Shown here in pieces: positions 1 through 5,855 of a stretch of 6,332 nucleotides of DNA. The notes under the pieces were generated by a model, which saw only the letters and a list, made by a program, of their open reading frames with translations, did no database searches and was not told the origin of the DNA. The stretch spans positions 1 through 6,332 of the forward strand of contig OMSM01000227.1 in NCBI GenBank assembly GCA_900313745.1, written 5' to 3'. Each line of letters starts with the position of its first letter. Within the stretch, counting starts at the first letter, position 1. A program made the position numbers and the translations under genes. The DNA comes from an uncultured Lachnospiraceae bacterium. Lineage in GTDB: Bacteria; Bacillota; Clostridia; Lachnospirales; Lachnospiraceae.

Positions 1-1606
1 CCGGAGGCGGATCCGGCGTCTCCGAGCCTCCTCCCCCTTCGTTTCCTCCGCCTTCACCTCCGGCAGGCGGCTCCGTGTTCTCTCCGCCTCCCTCCGGGAT
101 TACTTCCGCCGGCGTCTGTTCCTCACCCGCGGGTTCCGCTGACTGATATGCCGAAGCGAGCATCACCGGCTCTGCCACCGGCAGCTCGGTCTCCGGACCG
201 GAAGTATTCCTGCTCTGCTTCTTCGACGGGTCGGGAATATCGCTCTTCGGGACCTCGACGTAATCGTCCGCCGTTGTGGCGATGCCGCCCTCGGTGACCT
301 CCGTCTTCGTGCTCTCAACCCACTCCACGGTGTCGGTGATGACACTCTCGATTACCGTATTGGCAATATTGTGGGCGGTATCCTCCTGCGCGACGTTGAC
401 CTGTGACGCATCCTTGATCTCGTCCTGGACGTCAATCCGCTCATAGGCGATTTCCGCCTTGACCTCGATGGTATGCGGGCCCTCCGGCAGATCATAGTAA
501 GGATAATCTTCGTCCGTCTCCTCAAACGGCACCATTGTCACCTTGTAGGTGCCCGCATTCAGGTTCTTCCTGTAGATAATGCCGTCCCGGTCGTCATTGG
601 TATACTCGGTCTCCTTTCCGGAGGGATCCGTCACCCTGACCTTGAAGGGCACGCCCGTGATCAGCGCGGCGTTGGCAGAATTAATGAACTTGATCTTCAG
701 GTCGCGCTGCACGCTGGAGAGCTTCAGCTCCACGACCTTCTTCTCCTCGGTCTCCTCGACGGCGATCTCCGGCTCCTGCTCGACTTCCGGCTCGGGCTCC
801 GGAACCTGCTTAAGCATCAGGGAGTAGTTTTCGCCGATTTCCGCCACCTTGTCCGCCCGGAGCACGTCGGCACTCATGAATTCCGTGCCGATCCGGGCAA
901 AACTTGCGACCTCCTCTTCCGTCTTCCTGCTGCCGAACATTCTAATGCCGAACACAATGACCACCGCGGCCACAATCACGCCGATCGTAATCACGGCAAA
1001 ATCGATGAGCGAAAACTCATCGTCGTCATCCTCTTCCTCGTCCTCCTCTTCCCGCGCCGCTCTGCGCCGCCCTGAAGTCCTGGAGCCCGCTCTTCTTCCG
1101 CGCTTTTCCTCCGGTGCCGCGTCTCCGTGCCGGCGGCTGTGTCCGGATGCGGCAAGGATGCGCTCCGCGGCAGCCTTCCGTGCCTCATCCCCGTCCTCTT
1201 CGCCGGTCTCCGGCAGTTCCCCGCTGTCCGGGCCGGCTTCTCCGGCGAACCCGCTCTCCATGTCCTCGGGGATGTCCTCGGGGGCTACTGTATACTCCTC
1301 CCTGGAGAACTGGGGCATTCTGCGCCGGATCTCCATTTCCAGCTCCGACTCATCGATTCCGTCCGGGATTGCGTCTATATAATCTGTATCGTAATGCTCG
1401 GGGAAATCGATCATATCGTCCCCTGAGCCCATATCGTCCGTCCAGGAATCCCGGAGTCCGAAATCCTCCGTCTGCGGGACAAGATCCTCCGTACTCAGGA
1501 GGAGTTCCTCCGTCCGCGGGACAAACTCCTCCGCATCCAGGGTCAGCTCCTCCGTATCGAGGATGAGGTCTTCCGTATCAAGATAATTCGTATCTTCTCT
1601 GCCCAT
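1..1606 (-). CDS. single-pass membrane protein with acidic repeat-bearing cytoplasmic half and secreted beta-sandwich-like half (C-terminus outside window)
   Basis: An uninterrupted minus-strand frame runs 535 codons from ATG 1606-1604 to the window edge with no stop. I do not recognise a named family. Residues 11-52 are six heptads of the form TE(E/D)(L/F)xxx. About 53-180 is acidic, disordered-looking sequence ending in an Arg-rich patch (RGRRAGSRTSGRRRAAR). A run of Glu/Asp (about 186-197) directly precedes one hydrophobic helix, about 199-222, beginning FSLIDFAVITIGVIV. The Arg-rich patch before it predicts N-in topology. Outside the membrane, about 292-390 is rich in short beta-strand-like stretches (KIKFINS, PFKVRVTDPSG, GTYKVTMVPF), as in Cna-B or Ig-like folds. 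From about 460 the chain turns into Pro/Gly/Glu low complexity. The start follows the upstream gene's TGA by 24 nt. GGAGGG is present but 15 nt from the ATG, which is long; an in-frame TGA upstream rules out extension. A structural or regulatory surface role is only a guess. Confidence 0.85.
   Translation of the reverse strand, partial: MGREDTNYLDTEDLILDTEELTLDAEEFVPRTEELLLSTEDLVPQTEDFGLRDSWTDDMGSGDDMIDFPEHYDTDYIDAIPDGIDESELEMEIRRRMPQFSREEYTVAPEDIPEDMESGFAGEAGPDSGELPETGEEDGDEARKAAAERILAASGHSRRHGDAAPEEKRGRRAGSRTSGRRRAAREEEDEEEDDDDEFSLIDFAVITIGVIVAAVVIVFGIRMFGSRKTEEEVASFARIGTEFMSADVLRADKVAEIGENYSLMLKQVPEPEPEVEQEPEIAVEETEEKKVVELKLSSVQRDLKIKFINSANAALITGVPFKVRVTDPSGKETEYTNDDRDGIIYRKNLNAGTYKVTMVPFEETDEDYPYYDLPEGPHTIEVKAEIAYERIDVQDEIKDASQVNVAQEDTAHNIANTVIESVITDTVEWVESTKTEVTEGGIATTADDYVEVPKSDIPDPSKKQSRNTSGPETELPVAEPVMLASAYQSAEPAGEEQTPAEVIPEGGGENTEPPAGGEGGGNEGGGGSETPDPPP
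1464..1589 (-). repeat. six tandem 21-bp units inside the acidic membrane-protein gene
   Basis: On the plus strand six consecutive 21-nt units each begin TCCTCCGT or a close variant (TCCTCCGC in unit 4, TCTTCCGT in unit 6). They start at 1464, 1485, 1506, 1527, 1548 and 1569. The first eight bases are best conserved; the remaining thirteen vary, although units 1 and 3 share a GCGGGACAA core. Read on the coding strand they give the heptads TEDLILD, TEELTLD, AEEFVPR, TEELLLS, TEDLVPQ and TEDFGLR, so the reading frame is kept whatever the copy number. Confidence 0.85.
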
Positions 1607-1630
1607 AGTTTTCCGCAGTCTCCCTCCGCG

Positions 1631-1987
1631 TCAGCCAAGCGCGTAATAGACGAGTATCCCCGACAGGATAAGCGCCATTCCCAGAATGCGCGGCCGCGTG
1701 AGTTTTTCTTTATAGAATATCCTGCCCATGATAAGGACAAAAATGTATCCGAAGGTTTCGAGCATCGGCACATGCATGTACTGATCGGCGTAGGCGTAAG
1801 CCTTTATCGTCAGGAACATCGCCGCAAAGAGCAGCAGGTATCCGGAGATGACCCAGGGGTTCACGTATTCCCTGATCCAGCTTCCGTAGCTTATCCCTGC
1901 ACTCTTCTTAAGGAGCATCTGTGAGGCGGCGGAGATGAGCTCGCAGACGATCATGATGATAAGGCAGATCCCGAACCCGCGTGTCAT
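1631..1987 (-). CDS. half-size DMT/SMR-type membrane transporter subunit (second of a pair)
   Basis: This 118-residue protein has four hydrophobic helices (about 5-25, 43-65, 75-91 and 101-117). That is the size and helix count of the small multidrug resistance/EamA half-transporters of the drug/metabolite transporter superfamily. The last two helices, with GYIFVLIMGRIFYKEKLT followed by RILGMALILSGILVYY, match the family pattern: a third helix, a basic turn with an E before K/R, then a Gly-containing fourth helix. Lys and Arg sit in loop 1-2 (KK, R) and loop 3-4 (five charges), while the N-terminus, loop 2-3 and C-terminus carry almost none, so N-out/C-out is predicted. The ATG overlaps the upstream stop (ATGA) and has AGGAGG six nt before it, indicating translational coupling. 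Family knowledge: such pairs include ArnE/ArnF-type flippases of lipid-linked sugars and EbrA/B-type drug pumps. The substrate cannot be read from sequence. Confidence 0.85.
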   Translation of the reverse strand: MTRGFGICLIIMIVCELISAASQMLLKKSAGISYGSWIREYVNPWVISGYLLLFAAMFLTIKAYAYADQYMHVPMLETFGYIFVLIMGRIFYKEKLTRPRILGMALILSGILVYYALG

Positions 1988-2412
1988 GACCGGCCTCCTC
2001 CCGGGAGATCCTCCCCGGCGGCGCCTTCCTCTTCACGCGCCGTATTGCTCTCCGCTCCGTTCCCGTGCTCTCCGCGGTTGATCAGAATCACGCCCGCGAT
2101 GACCATGGCGATGCCCGCGAGTTTTCCCGCGCTCACCCTGTCGCCGAAGAATACCACTCCCCAGAGCAGCCCCCACAGAAGGACCATCGCCTTGTTGGCA
2201 TAAGCGACGGAGATGTCAAAGTGCTTGATTGCCTGCTGCCAGAGAATCGCGTAGATTCCGAGAACCAGCACTTCCAGTCCGCAGTAAAGAAGGAAAAGGC
2301 CTGAAAACGCCTCCTGTCCCGAGGCAAGTTTTGCCGCGATGGAGTTTACCGAGTAAACAAAGATGATTGCCTGCAGGATCAGCACCTGCCTGATTCGGCC
2401 GTAGCTTTTCAT
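1984..2412 (-). CDS. half-size DMT/EamA-type membrane transporter subunit (first of a pair)
   Basis: From ATG 2412 the product is 142 residues with four hydrophobic helices (about 9-29, 36-60, 67-89 and 95-112) and a hydrophilic acidic tail of about 28 residues, unusual for this small class. The third and fourth helices (KAMVLLWGLLWGVVFFGDR, then KLAGIAMVIAGVILIN) follow the EamA/SMR pattern. Basic residues at the N-terminus (KSYGRIRQ), in loop 2-3 and after helix 4 predict N-in, opposite to its partner encoded just downstream. I chose 2412 because AAGGA lies 5 nt upstream. In-frame ATGs at 2427 and 2445 would add 5 or 11 mostly basic residues and cannot be excluded. A longer open frame reaches 2676, but it would run through the opposite-strand gene's start, so I reject it. 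The stop overlaps the next start by 4 nt. Probably one subunit of a heterodimeric transporter or flippase. Confidence 0.82.
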   Translation of the reverse strand: MKSYGRIRQVLILQAIIFVYSVNSIAAKLASGQEAFSGLFLLYCGLEVLVLGIYAILWQQAIKHFDISVAYANKAMVLLWGLLWGVVFFGDRVSAGKLAGIAMVIAGVILINRGEHGNGAESNTAREEEGAAGEDLPGGGRS

Positions 2413-2438
2413 CCGATTCCTTTTCATTCTGGCCTGTG

Positions 2439-2467
2439 AGGTCATGTTTCCCGCTGTAGTGTATAAT
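2439..2467 (+). promoter_or_regulatory. possible promoter for the SGNH-like gene
   Basis: A consensus TATAAT lies at 2462-2467 in the divergent intergenic region, 130 nt before the plus-strand start codon. The hexamer 17 nt upstream (AGGTCA, 2439-2444) is a poor -35 match, so only the -10 supports the call. On the opposite strand a TTGATA (complement of 2493-2498) could be a -35 for the transporter pair, but the nearest -10-like hexamer (TATCAT) is 21 nt away, which is too far for a standard promoter. Confidence 0.3.
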
Positions 2468-2556
2468 GATAGAGTTACTAAAACCAGTGTTTTATCAAGG
2501 GACGCGGAAATATCTCTCCGGCTTACATCTGACGGAGACAGCATTCCGGTTATCGT

Positions 2557-2576
2557 CCTGGTGCTGACGCACCGGG
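2557..2576 (+). other. small hairpin in the 5' leader of the SGNH-like gene
   Basis: CCTGGTGC pairs with GCACCGGG around a TGAC loop, giving eight pairs including one T-G wobble. It ends 10 nt before the GAGG ribosome binding site at 2587-2590. There is no T-run after it, so it is not an intrinsic terminator. It could affect leader stability or translation, or it could be chance in GC-rich DNA. Confidence 0.35.
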
Positions 2577-2597
2577 CGCCGCATTCGAGGTATAAAA

Positions 2598-3707
2598 ATG
2601 TCCGACCGCTACACCAGAAACTCAGGAAGATCCTCCGGCCAGGACCGGAGCCCGCGAAGGCCTGCTTCCGACCCATACGGCGGAAGAACCCCGGACCGGT
2701 CTTCCGTCCGCCGCAGAAGCCGCAGGACTTCGTTTAAGCTCACCCCTTCGGCCATCATTCCGCTCGCCGTTCTTGCGCTGATCGTCATTCTCGGCATCGT
2801 GGCTGTCATCCGCCTTGTCCACTGGAACAAGGGCACCGCGTCAACCTACGACCCCACCGTTGTGAACACCGCCTATGACGTGGAGGTTCTCGACGTGATC
2901 ATCCCGATCGACCCCGCGCTTTTAGAGGGGCGCACGGACGACGGAACGACCACCGTCCTGTTCCTCGGCGACGACCCCGTCTGCGGTGATGACGAAACCG
3001 GGCTCGCCGGCCAGATCGCGAAGCTTGGCGGGAACAAGACAAAAACCATCAGTGCGGGTTTCCCCGACTCCCAGATCGCCAGCGTCAACGCGCTCTTCGA
3101 TACCGACTACCTCGACGACGCGTTCAACTTCTACTACGTCGCAAACGCGATCAACATGGGCGATTATACCACGATGGAGACCGTTGCAACGATAAAGAAC
3201 GACATAAGGTTCAAGAACTCGGTGGAGACGCTTAAATCCGTGGACTTCGAATCGGTGGATATCATCGCGGTCATGTACGACGCATCCGACTATCTTCACC
3301 GCTCTCCGGTCTGGAACGACAACGACGACGGCGATCTCCAGACCTACACGGGGGCGCTGAAGCGCGGCATCGAACTCATCAAGGAGGCCTATCCTCACAT
3401 CCGGCTGGTCTTTCTCTCGCCCACTTACGCGTTCTATCCCCTGGAGGACGGGACCTACGACGACGCCAACTACACCGATCTCGGCAACGGCGCCCTTCCG
3501 ACCTACGTCATCAAGGCAATCGACGTGACGGGCAACTGCGGAATATCCTTCATCGACAACTACTTCGGCTCAGTAAACGAGAACAATCACAGCAAATATC
3601 TCGCAGATCACATCCATCTGAACGAGGCAGGCTTCCGGCAGGTGGCCCGCCACTTCGTCAGCAAGATCCTGAACAACGACAAGGAAGAGTTCGATCCGGG
3701 CTACTGA
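2598..3707 (+). CDS. membrane-anchored SGNH/GDSL-hydrolase-like protein with Asp at the nucleophile position
   Basis: The product is 369 residues, and GAGG 7 nt before the ATG supports the start. Residues 1-47 are Arg/Ser-rich and cytoplasmic, 50-76 form one hydrophobic helix (N-in), and the rest lies outside the membrane. The SGNH fold is suggested by ordered blocks. Block I is VLFLGDD at 120-126. A Gly sits in a block II-like AGFPDSQ at 153-159, and a block III-like YDASDYL spans 227-233. The C-terminal DHIHLNEAG at 337-345 matches block V DxxH followed by the usual 'L.e.G' turn. Block I normally reads GDS, but here the Ser position is Asp126. The block III Asn (GxND) appears to be Ser230. 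The block V Asp337 and His340 are kept. Such proteins commonly partner MBOAT acyltransferases in glycan O-acylation, and an MBOAT gene lies 2.1 kb away. Whether this one is catalytic is open; it may be a binding or pseudo-enzyme member. It stands alone on this strand. Confidence 0.82.
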   Translation: MSDRYTRNSGRSSGQDRSPRRPASDPYGGRTPDRSSVRRRSRRTSFKLTPSAIIPLAVLALIVILGIVAVIRLVHWNKGTASTYDPTVVNTAYDVEVLDVIIPIDPALLEGRTDDGTTTVLFLGDDPVCGDDETGLAGQIAKLGGNKTKTISAGFPDSQIASVNALFDTDYLDDAFNFYYVANAINMGDYTTMETVATIKNDIRFKNSVETLKSVDFESVDIIAVMYDASDYLHRSPVWNDNDDGDLQTYTGALKRGIELIKEAYPHIRLVFLSPTYAFYPLEDGTYDDANYTDLGNGALPTYVIKAIDVTGNCGISFIDNYFGSVNENNHSKYLADHIHLNEAGFRQVARHFVSKILNNDKEEFDPGY

Positions 3708-3724
3708 TTAAGGTACCGGGGGTC

Positions 3725-3791
3725 AGGTGCCAGGGGACGGTTCTCTGGTCAGTTTTCAGAAAACTGACCAGAGAACCGTCCCCTGGCACCT
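3725..3791. repeat. perfect 67-nt palindrome, interspersed-repeat type
   Basis: Arms 3725-3757 and 3759-3791 are perfect reverse complements of 33 nt about a single central A (3758). The outer part reads AGGTGCCAGGGGACGGTTCT on either strand and the core is GGTCAGTTTT/AAAACTGACC. It fills the gap between convergent genes, 17 nt after one stop codon and 1 nt from the other. Perfect arms this long are more than a simple terminator needs. From memory, GGGGACGGTTC-type palindromes recur in Clostridia genomes and resemble REP-like elements mobilised by IS200/IS605-related Y1 transposases; no such transposase is in this window. Confidence 0.9.
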
Positions 3792-3800
3792 TTTATTCTT
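3725..3800 (+). terminator. likely intrinsic terminator of the SGNH-like gene
   Basis: The long palindrome would form a very stable hairpin in plus-strand RNA, and TTTTATTCTT (3791-3800) follows directly. The other strand has no T-run after the hairpin (it continues with TGACCCCCGG), so termination of the minus-strand operon here would be less canonical. The T-tract overlaps the last codons of the convergent gene. Confidence 0.6.
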
Positions 3801-4632
3801 CCGGCACTCTGCGGAAGATGTTGTAGCCGTCCAGGAAGGCTATGGCCTCGTAGCCATACTCGGCGAGATCTCCTTCGACCGGTTTTGCGGCGTTGAGCAC
3901 AAGATAGCCGCAGCCTGTCTCCTTAAGTATCTCCGAGAGCGCTTCGGCGTCGATTACCTCCGCCTTCTCCATCTCGGTATACACATCGTTGAAATACGGC
4001 CACTGCGGGACCATCATCTCCCGCCCGAAGGGCATGTTCACGCGCGAGGTGTACTGCCTCGTAAAGTGAACGAGTTCCCCCGGAACCGCAGCCTTAACCC
4101 TGTCGTCCCAGAAGCCCTCGTCGCCCGAAAGAATGGACTCCGGGAACTCCGGGAGCGGTGTCCTGGGCGTCCCGGCCTCCGCCATCAGAATATCGTGGTC
4201 ATTCAGAATGAAGTCACAGACGTCAATCGCCGCCTGGGGAATGTGAAGGCGGTTCTCAGCGTGAAGAACATTGACATTCGCGTAGGTGTACTTTCCGCCG
4301 GCGATAATCAGCGCTGCAATGACCGCCATGCCGGGAATCCCTGCCTTCTTCGTGATCCTCGCCGCCGCAAGAGCCACCGTTGCAAGCATCGGCATCAGCC
4401 ACAGCAGCCGGTAATAGGCGTCCGCCTCCACCTTGCAGTAGATCGCGTACACAGGCGGAAGAAGGAACAGAATGAAGACCATCAGAGGCAGATAGACGAA
4501 CAGCGCCCTTGCCGTGGCGTCCTTCTCCTTCACGAAAAGATAGACAAACGCCGCCGCATAGATGAGGAGCAGAAAGCCTCCGCCCCGGTACTGTTCCAGA
4601 ACACCGATGATATTGGTCATGGAAGCGATCAT
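3793..4632 (-). CDS. polytopic membrane protein with extracytoplasmic C-terminal domain; probable C-terminal half of the upstream gene
   Basis: From ATG 4632 the product is 279 residues. It has four hydrophobic helices (about 18-35, 44-67, 73-93 and 98-114) and then a soluble domain of about 160 residues. The pattern of a YYRLLWLMP helix, more membrane helices, then a soluble domain resembles the C-terminal part of GT-C-like polytopic proteins. I do not recognise a named family with certainty. The start is uncertain: GGAG lies 12 nt before ATG 4632, TTG 4650 has only an AGGA one nt away, and ATG 4620 is also possible. The frame is open upstream all the way to the TAG ending the preceding gene, in the same frame. 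The lack of a clear start suggests this may not be an independent gene. Its TAA lies 1 nt from the palindrome. It is the last gene of the MBOAT transcription unit. Confidence 0.72.
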   Translation of the reverse strand: MIASMTNIIGVLEQYRGGGFLLLIYAAAFVYLFVKEKDATARALFVYLPLMVFILFLLPPVYAIYCKVEADAYYRLLWLMPMLATVALAAARITKKAGIPGMAVIAALIIAGGKYTYANVNVLHAENRLHIPQAAIDVCDFILNDHDILMAEAGTPRTPLPEFPESILSGDEGFWDDRVKAAVPGELVHFTRQYTSRVNMPFGREMMVPQWPYFNDVYTEMEKAEVIDAEALSEILKETGCGYLVLNAAKPVEGDLAEYGYEAIAFLDGYNIFRRVPEE

Positions 4633-4650
4633 AGCATTACTGTTCTCCAA

Positions 4651-4686
4651 TTCCTGAAATCCGCACGTCCGGTACCGCCGCGCCTA
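4651..4686 (-). other. in-frame amber codon and short open linker between two halves of one frame
   Basis: TAG (complement of 4684-4686) ends the 389-residue protein. The next 11 codons (GCG CGG CGG TAC ... CAG GAA) are open and continue without a shift into the following coding region, which then runs to TAA at 3793. The whole span 5853-3793 is 687 codons with only this one internal stop. It is the only TAG among the gene ends visible here; the others are TGA or TAA. Confidence 0.8.
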
Positions 4687-5853
4687 GAAGGGCTTTACCG
4701 TAAACAAGAGGTAGAACCACAGCGCGGTGTAGATAATACAGGGCAGAACCACAATGAGCGTGCGCAGGAAAATCCTCCTTTTCCGCACCGTCACAGCGCA
4801 GTATATGCTCATCAGCCCCATCAGACCGCCGGTCAGTACCGGCGCCATGGAGGTGAAAAGCCCCGCGGTACATGAGGCCATCAGCGCAGCAGCGAACAGA
4901 AAGCTGCGTTCCCTGCCGGAGTTTTCCTCCGTGAGCCCGGAGACCTCCGCCCTTCCATAGCTCCGCCCCAGGCAGAGATAGATGTAGAAAACCAGCGGGA
5001 TCAGGAAATTCACGAACATGGATTTTCCCTGCCAGACCCTCATGATGAGGAAATTCTCCGGGGTATAGATGGATACGTTGCCGAAAACCTGCCAGAGCGC
5101 CGCGATGATCATGAAGGCCGGAAGCGCGCTGTCGCTCTCGTTTTCCCGGCCGGCGGTGCGGACAAGCTCGCTGCCCAGAAGCGCGAGCACCGCGTCGTTC
5201 AGCGGGTGAAAAGCCAGAGGAATCATCGTGTGGGTCACGATAGTTGCGTGTGTCCCGCTCATCCTTGCGATAAACGCGATCCACATGGGCAGCATCGCCA
5301 TCGCATGCCTTACGTCCAGCGAAGTCGCGCCTCCGACGTAGGGCAGGATGCGGTACATGCTCCCGGTCTCGTCCGCGATCACCGAGGATGCGACATAATA
5401 TGCGTCGTCCCCGTCGAAAAAGGTGTGGGTCAGCGCCATGACAAGCTTGAACGCGAGGAGGCCGAGGTAGATGACCCACAGGAGTTTTGCCTTCTTCCCC
5501 TGTGCTCCCGCGCTGATCCCGCAACCATAGAGGACGCGTCCGGCAAAACTCCCTCTTCCCGCGGCCTCCCCGGGTTTCCTCCGCCTTCCCGCGGCTGCGC
5601 CGAGAATACCGAGAAGCAGCATTTCCGCCATGTAAATCCTGCACAGAAGCCCGAAATCTCCCCTTTCCGTAAGGAGCAGCACGGGCAGAGCGGTGATCTC
5701 AAAGACCGTAAAGGAGACGAGATACCCGGATACTGCGCGCCGGAGAAAACTCCTCCTGCTCTCCGGGAGAAGAAGGCAGGGAATTCCGCCGGCGGCCACC
5801 GGCAGGAAAACCATCCAGAATATGCATAAAACCAGCTTTATCACTGCCGCCAT
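4684..5853 (-). CDS. polytopic membrane protein, GT-C glycosyltransferase-like (DUF6077-like); probable N-terminal half of a larger protein
   Basis: The product is 389 residues with many hydrophobic helices (about 3-29, 41-61, 69-88, 124-143, 187-199, 206-215, 245-258, 280-296, 318-350 and 363-386). A large loop starts FFDGDDAYYVASSV at 145, just after the fourth helix. An acidic cluster in an extracytoplasmic loop after an early helix is typical of GT-C enzymes, which transfer sugars from polyprenyl phosphates. RVWQGKSMF at 272-280 is the kind of motif I recall from DUF6077-type Clostridia proteins; I have not verified this. A basic cytoplasmic loop (RRRK at 90-93, KKAK at 120-123) fits the topology. 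The ATG follows the MBOAT stop by 2 nt, with AGGGG 8 nt before it, so the pair is translationally coupled. It ends in TAG right after a membrane helix, with the same frame open beyond, which suggests truncation. Function is inferred only. Confidence 0.78.
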   Translation of the reverse strand: MAAVIKLVLCIFWMVFLPVAAGGIPCLLLPESRRSFLRRAVSGYLVSFTVFEITALPVLLLTERGDFGLLCRIYMAEMLLLGILGAAAGRRRKPGEAAGRGSFAGRVLYGCGISAGAQGKKAKLLWVIYLGLLAFKLVMALTHTFFDGDDAYYVASSVIADETGSMYRILPYVGGATSLDVRHAMAMLPMWIAFIARMSGTHATIVTHTMIPLAFHPLNDAVLALLGSELVRTAGRENESDSALPAFMIIAALWQVFGNVSIYTPENFLIMRVWQGKSMFVNFLIPLVFYIYLCLGRSYGRAEVSGLTEENSGRERSFLFAAALMASCTAGLFTSMAPVLTGGLMGLMSIYCAVTVRKRRIFLRTLIVVLPCIIYTALWFYLLFTVKPF

Positions 5854-5855
5854 CG

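Noticed and set aside
1260..1283. 12-bp tandem duplication (ATGTCCTCGGGG twice)
   Set aside because: It is real, but it only encodes a short PED(I/M) repeat in the disordered acidic region and shows no further pattern.
473..1382. Plus-strand open frames opposite the acidic membrane protein, one with a long Ser run
   Set aside because: The Ser run is the antisense of the Glu/Asp run. The minus-strand frame explains the whole region with a helix and domains.
1464..1589. CRISPR-like array
   Set aside because: The units are contiguous 21-mers with no spacers and lie in frame inside a coding region.
2413..2676. N-terminal extension of the first transporter subunit to 230 residues
   Set aside because: The extension would overlap the start and ribosome site of the opposite-strand gene and has no family resemblance. 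A good ribosome site precedes ATG 2412.
3727..4875. 382-codon plus-strand open frame
   Set aside because: It is antisense to two membrane-protein coding regions, begins inside the palindrome, and its product is a His/Arg/Gln-rich composition typical of a reverse-frame shadow. No domain is recognisable.
4637..5644. 335-codon minus-strand open frame overlapping the GT-C-like gene
   Set aside because: It is out of frame with the coding region that shows membrane helices. Its product is Arg/Gly/His-rich with no helices. I considered whether it marked a frameshift, but both halves of the real gene are already in one frame.
5206..5829. 207-codon plus-strand open frame
   Set aside because: It is antisense to the GT-C-like gene, and its charged, His/Pro-rich product lacks any recognisable feature.
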